Source: Kiritimatiellia bacterium
GTDB lineage: Bacteria; Verrucomicrobiota; Kiritimatiellia; RFP12; UBA1067
DNA: 10,254 bases
Direction of reading: 5' to 3'
Assembly: GCA_017459225.1 (NCBI GenBank)
Contig: JAFUDL010000323.1
Span: 1 to 10,254 of the forward strand
Positions 7,707 through 10,254 of this stretch are shown piece by piece. Under the pieces are notes generated by a model. The model saw only the letters and a list, made by a program, of their open reading frames with translations. It had not been told where the DNA came from and did not search any database. Position numbers and translations under genes: made by a program. Within the stretch, counting starts at the first letter, position 1, and the number at the start of each line of letters is the position of its first letter.

Positions 7707-8555
7707 ATGAGAATCGCGGAAGAGACAAGGGCGCTCGCATGGCAGGCGCTGCGTGAAAAAGACACCTACGGCACCTTCCTCCTGGCGCTGCTGCTGCTGA
7801 CTGCGGTGTGCGTGCTGGCGGTGCTGCCGTGCATCATGGCCGTAGTGGGGTTCGTGGTGGTCATGGCGGCCATGGCTGCGAAGGGGAATCCTGGGGGCTG
7901 CGGGGAGTCGTTGGACGACGCGATGGCCCTGCTGACAAGCTTGGGCGATAGAATTGGAGACCTTCAGCCCGGCATAATCGTCGGCTCTGTGGTCATCTCG
8001 GCTGCCGTGGTGGCGGTGTTCTTATACCTGATCGGCTTCGCTACCTGGAGCAGGAACGCAATGGCGATTGCCGCAGCGCGAGGCGGGATAAGGACGGCCC
8101 ATGCATTCAGCGGATGGGGAAATGGCTGGCGCATGGTGAAGCTCGTCCTGTGGCGCGCCACGCTTGTGTTCCTGCAGCTGCTGCTTTTGATCGTGCCGGG
8201 CGTCCGCGCGGCGTACTCCTATGCGATGGCGCCGTTTCTTCAGATCGACCATCCGGACTGGACGGCGCTCAGATGCATTGACGAGTCGAAGCGGCTCATG
8301 GAGGGCAACCGCTGGCGGCTCTTCTGCCTTGGCATCAGCTTCATCGGATGGTATCTGCTCGTGTTGCTCGTGAACTTGGCGATCCAGATCGGCGGCATCG
8401 CCCAGTTCTTCCTCGAGCCGTATCCATCTACGGCGACCGCCATCTTCTACGAGGAACTGCTCGACAACGACCCCGAGCAGCCACGTGCGGAGGTCGCTTC
8501 TGGCGAAGAGCCCTCGCAGGAATCTGAAGAAACCGAACAAGAAAGGAACCAGTAA
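7707..8555 (+). CDS. DUF975 family integral membrane protein
   Basis: The 282-residue protein has hydrophobic segments at about 22-58 (long, probably two crossings or one plus a loop), 88-112, 149-165 and 205-230. The segment 187-250 fits the DUF975 family closely: ALRCIDESKRLMEGNRWRLF, then FIGWYLL, ending in TATAIFYEELL. An earlier half follows the same plan, with W-rich GWGNGWRMVKL at 136-145. The family's function is not known; members are polytopic inner-membrane proteins. The C-terminal 30 residues are a charged, Glu-rich tail, presumably soluble. The ATG at 7707 is 2 bases after the pyrB stop and lacks a clear Shine-Dalgarno, so translation is probably coupled. An ATG at 7635 in the same frame would overlap pyrB and is unlikely. 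The stop TAA directly abuts the next ATG. Confidence 0.85.
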   Translation: MRIAEETRALAWQALREKDTYGTFLLALLLLTAVCVLAVLPCIMAVVGFVVVMAAMAAKGNPGGCGESLDDAMALLTSLGDRIGDLQPGIIVGSVVISAAVVAVFLYLIGFATWSRNAMAIAAARGGIRTAHAFSGWGNGWRMVKLVLWRATLVFLQLLLLIVPGVRAAYSYAMAPFLQIDHPDWTALRCIDESKRLMEGNRWRLFCLGISFIGWYLLVLLVNLAIQIGGIAQFFLEPYPSTATAIFYEELLDNDPEQPRAEVASGEEPSQESEETEQERNQ

Positions 8556-9602
8556 ATGAAGAACGTGAAAACACTCATCGGCGCGGCGTTCGCCCTCGGC
8601 ATGATCGCAGGATGCGGCCCCTCCAAGCCCGAGCTGCACATTTACACGTGGAGCGACTACGTGGACGAGAACGTGAAAAGCAAGTTCGAGGAGGAGAACA
8701 ACTGCAAGGTCGTGATCGACACATTCGACTCGAACGAGGCCATGTACGCGAAGCTTCAGGCCGGCTCCACTGGATACGACATCATCACCCCCAGCTCCTA
8801 CCAGATTCCGCTCATGGCGAAGAACAAGATGATCATCCCCCTCGACCACTCGAAGATCCCCAACGTGAAGAAGAACTTCGACGCCGCCTTCGCGAACTCC
8901 ATCCTCGACCCGTCGTTCACCTACAACGCCCCCTACATGGTCACCTACACCGGCATCGCGTATCGCAAGGACAAGATTGCGAAGGACGTTCCCGTGGACA
9001 GCTGGAAGATCTTCGAGACCGCCGCCCTCAAGGGGCGCATGTCGCTTCTCTCCGACATGCGCGAGACCATCGGCGCCGCTCTCAAGTCCCTCGGCTATTC
9101 GCTCAACTCCGAGAAGAAGGAGGAGCTCGACAAGGCCGTTGAGGTGGTGCTCAAGTGGAAGAAGAACATCGCGAAGTTCGACAACGAGCAGTACAAGACC
9201 GCCGTTGCGGCAGGCGAGTGGTTCGTCGGCCACGGGTATTCCTCCGATGTCACGCAGATCATGCTCGAGGACGACAAGGTGGGCTTCTCTCTTCCCAAGG
9301 AGGGCTTCACGATCGCGTTCGACGAGATGGTGATCGCGGCCGACGCCCCGCAGAAGGAGCTCGCCCACAAGTTCATCGACTTCATGTACCGTCCCGAGAT
9401 GGCCAAGGCAAATATGGAGAGCGTGTGCGCCCCAATGCCCGTCAAGGCGGCGCTTGAAGCACTCAAGCCCGAGCTGAAGGCGCTCATCGTGAAGGACGCC
9501 GACACGATCAAGCGCGGCGAGGTGCTGCGCGACTTCGACGACAAGCCCGAAGTGCGCAAGATGTACATCGAGGCCTGGGACAAGATCAAGGCCGGAGAGT
9601 GA
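8556..9602 (+). CDS. potD: PotD-like spermidine/putrescine-binding lipoprotein (ABC transporter substrate-binding protein)
   Basis: This is the extracytoplasmic solute-binding component of a polyamine importer. The 348-residue protein begins with a lipoprotein signal: a hydrophobic stretch from about 7 and a lipobox I-A-G-C with Cys20. The mature part opens with LHIYTWSDYVDENV, a PotD hallmark (W32, Y35). Other PotD pocket positions are seen in TPSSYQI (79-84), SDMRETIGAALKSLGYS (D167, E170) and FDEMVI (D256). Two positions that are usually Trp in PotD are not Trp here: the GHGYSSD region offers Tyr228, and TIAFDE has Ala/Phe before D256. Specificity may therefore differ from E. coli PotD. 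AAAGGAA at 8542-8548 is a good ribosome site. The partners potA, potB and potC are not within the window, so the ATPase and permease must lie elsewhere or the protein serves as a sensor. Confidence 0.9.
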   Translation: MKNVKTLIGAAFALGMIAGCGPSKPELHIYTWSDYVDENVKSKFEEENNCKVVIDTFDSNEAMYAKLQAGSTGYDIITPSSYQIPLMAKNKMIIPLDHSKIPNVKKNFDAAFANSILDPSFTYNAPYMVTYTGIAYRKDKIAKDVPVDSWKIFETAALKGRMSLLSDMRETIGAALKSLGYSLNSEKKEELDKAVEVVLKWKKNIAKFDNEQYKTAVAAGEWFVGHGYSSDVTQIMLEDDKVGFSLPKEGFTIAFDEMVIAADAPQKELAHKFIDFMYRPEMAKANMESVCAPMPVKAALEALKPELKALIVKDADTIKRGEVLRDFDDKPEVRKMYIEAWDKIKAGE

Positions 9603-9612
9603 GTCGGCGCGC

Positions 9613-9618
9613 AAGGAG
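9613..9618 (+). promoter_or_regulatory. Ribosome binding site of the LRR lipoprotein gene
   Basis: AAGGAG lies 9 bases before ATG 9628, in the 25-base gap after potD. No terminator or promoter is visible in that gap, so the two genes are probably co-transcribed. Confidence 0.65.
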
Positions 9619-9627
9619 TCGTTTCGA

Positions 9628-10254
9628 ATGAACAAGTTCCTCCCTCAGCTCGCGCTTGCGCTCTGCGCGGTCTGCGCTGGCTGTTTCGACAACCGCGGGC
9701 GTCCGCCGGACGCGACGCCCGTGACGTCCCTCAAGGCGCTCGCCGCAACGAACCGCGCCGATGTGACGCGCCTCTACCTGCGCGGCGGCACCGAACCGCT
9801 CGAGAAGGGCGCACTAGCCGATCTGCCCAATCTCTGGGAGCTGGACCTCTCGGAGAGGAATCTGACCGCCGTGCCGGAGGAGGTGTTCGCGATGAAGTCG
9901 CTCGAGCACCTCTACCTCGTGCGCAACGAGTTCAAGGAGCTGCCCGACGCGCTCGCCACGCTGCCCGCGCTTACCTACCTGAACCTCGACGGCAACAAGC
10001 TTACCGGCGTGCCCGAGTCCCTTGGCGGCGCCGTTAAGCTGAAGTGGCTGCGCCTCAACGAGAACCAGATCGTCTCGCTGCCCGACTCTCTCGGCAAGCT
10101 AGGCGACCTGCGCCGCTTCTACGCACGCCGCAACAGGCTCAAGGAGGTGCCGGCGTTCCTGAAGTCGTGCACGCGCCTTGAGGACTTGGCGCTCGACGGC
10201 AACTTCATCGCAGAGGTGCCCGACTGGCTCGTGAAGCTTCCAGCGCTCAAGAGC
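9628..10254 (+). CDS. Leucine-rich-repeat lipoprotein (3' partial)
   Basis: The frame runs from ATG 9628 to the window edge, 209 codons without a stop. Residues 1-19 form a short lipoprotein-type signal ending in C-A-G-C with Cys19; the -3 residue is Cys rather than Leu, slightly atypical. A leader of about 50 residues follows. From residue 79 there are five complete 23-residue leucine-rich repeats (79-101, 102-124, 125-147, 148-170, 171-193) and a sixth cut off at 209, with a half repeat at 66-78. The consensus is LxxLPxxLxxLxxLxxLxLxxNx, the LPxxL type common in bacterial LRR proteins and usually a protein-binding scaffold. The repeats are diverged from each other, not recent copies. It follows potD by 25 bases. 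The partner is unknown, and a further domain may follow beyond the window. Confidence 0.88.
   Translation, partial: MNKFLPQLALALCAVCAGCFDNRGRPPDATPVTSLKALAATNRADVTRLYLRGGTEPLEKGALADLPNLWELDLSERNLTAVPEEVFAMKSLEHLYLVRNEFKELPDALATLPALTYLNLDGNKLTGVPESLGGAVKLKWLRLNENQIVSLPDSLGKLGDLRRFYARRNRLKEVPAFLKSCTRLEDLALDGNFIAEVPDWLVKLPALKS

Noticed and set aside
8022..9635. Long antisense open frame (537 codons) opposite DUF975 and potD
   Set aside because: It covers parts of two well-supported genes and their junction, is rich in Leu, Val, His and Arg, and shows no family motif.

Overview
The window reads as a GC-rich genome fragment from a diderm bacterium. The combination of a giant passenger-type repeat protein, PA14-like domains, lipoproteins with clear lipoboxes and TTGCCAAT-type intergenic palindromes suggests the PVC group (Kiritimatiellota, Lentisphaerae or Verrucomicrobia, possibly gut-derived). 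This placement is an inference from gene style only; there is no rRNA or other marker in the window. All recognisable genes lie on the + strand.

Bases 1-4962 are the 3' part of one very long gene for a secreted, repeat-rich beta-strand protein. It carries autotransporter-associated (PATR-like) repeats and, near its C-terminus, two tandem PA14-like domains. It has no C-terminal beta-barrel. Its start lies upstream of the window.

Bases 4963-5241 are an intergenic region. It holds a nested, imperfect palindrome built from TTGCCAAT-like units, then a separate perfect 10-bp hairpin, a good sigma-70-type promoter, and a 13-codon open frame that abuts the next gene.

Bases 5242-10254 form a tightly packed co-directional cluster: cytidylate kinase (cmk), a HAD-family hydrolase, the aspartate carbamoyltransferase catalytic chain (pyrB), a DUF975 membrane protein, a PotD-like polyamine-binding lipoprotein, and a leucine-rich-repeat lipoprotein that runs off the end. 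Junctions are a 4-bp (or 19-bp) overlap, 37 bp, 2 bp, 0 bp and 25 bp. An extended -10 element overlapping the HAD stop codon probably gives pyrB its own promoter. Two genes belong to pyrimidine nucleotide metabolism (pyrB for de novo synthesis, cmk for CMP phosphorylation). The last three encode envelope proteins, so the cluster looks like a shared transcript more than one pathway.

I see no mobile element, CRISPR array, rRNA or tRNA, and no convincing new defence or metabolic system. The points most worth a second look are the intergenic palindrome, the PA14-bearing giant protein with an unusual C-terminus, and the orphan potD next to an LRR lipoprotein.
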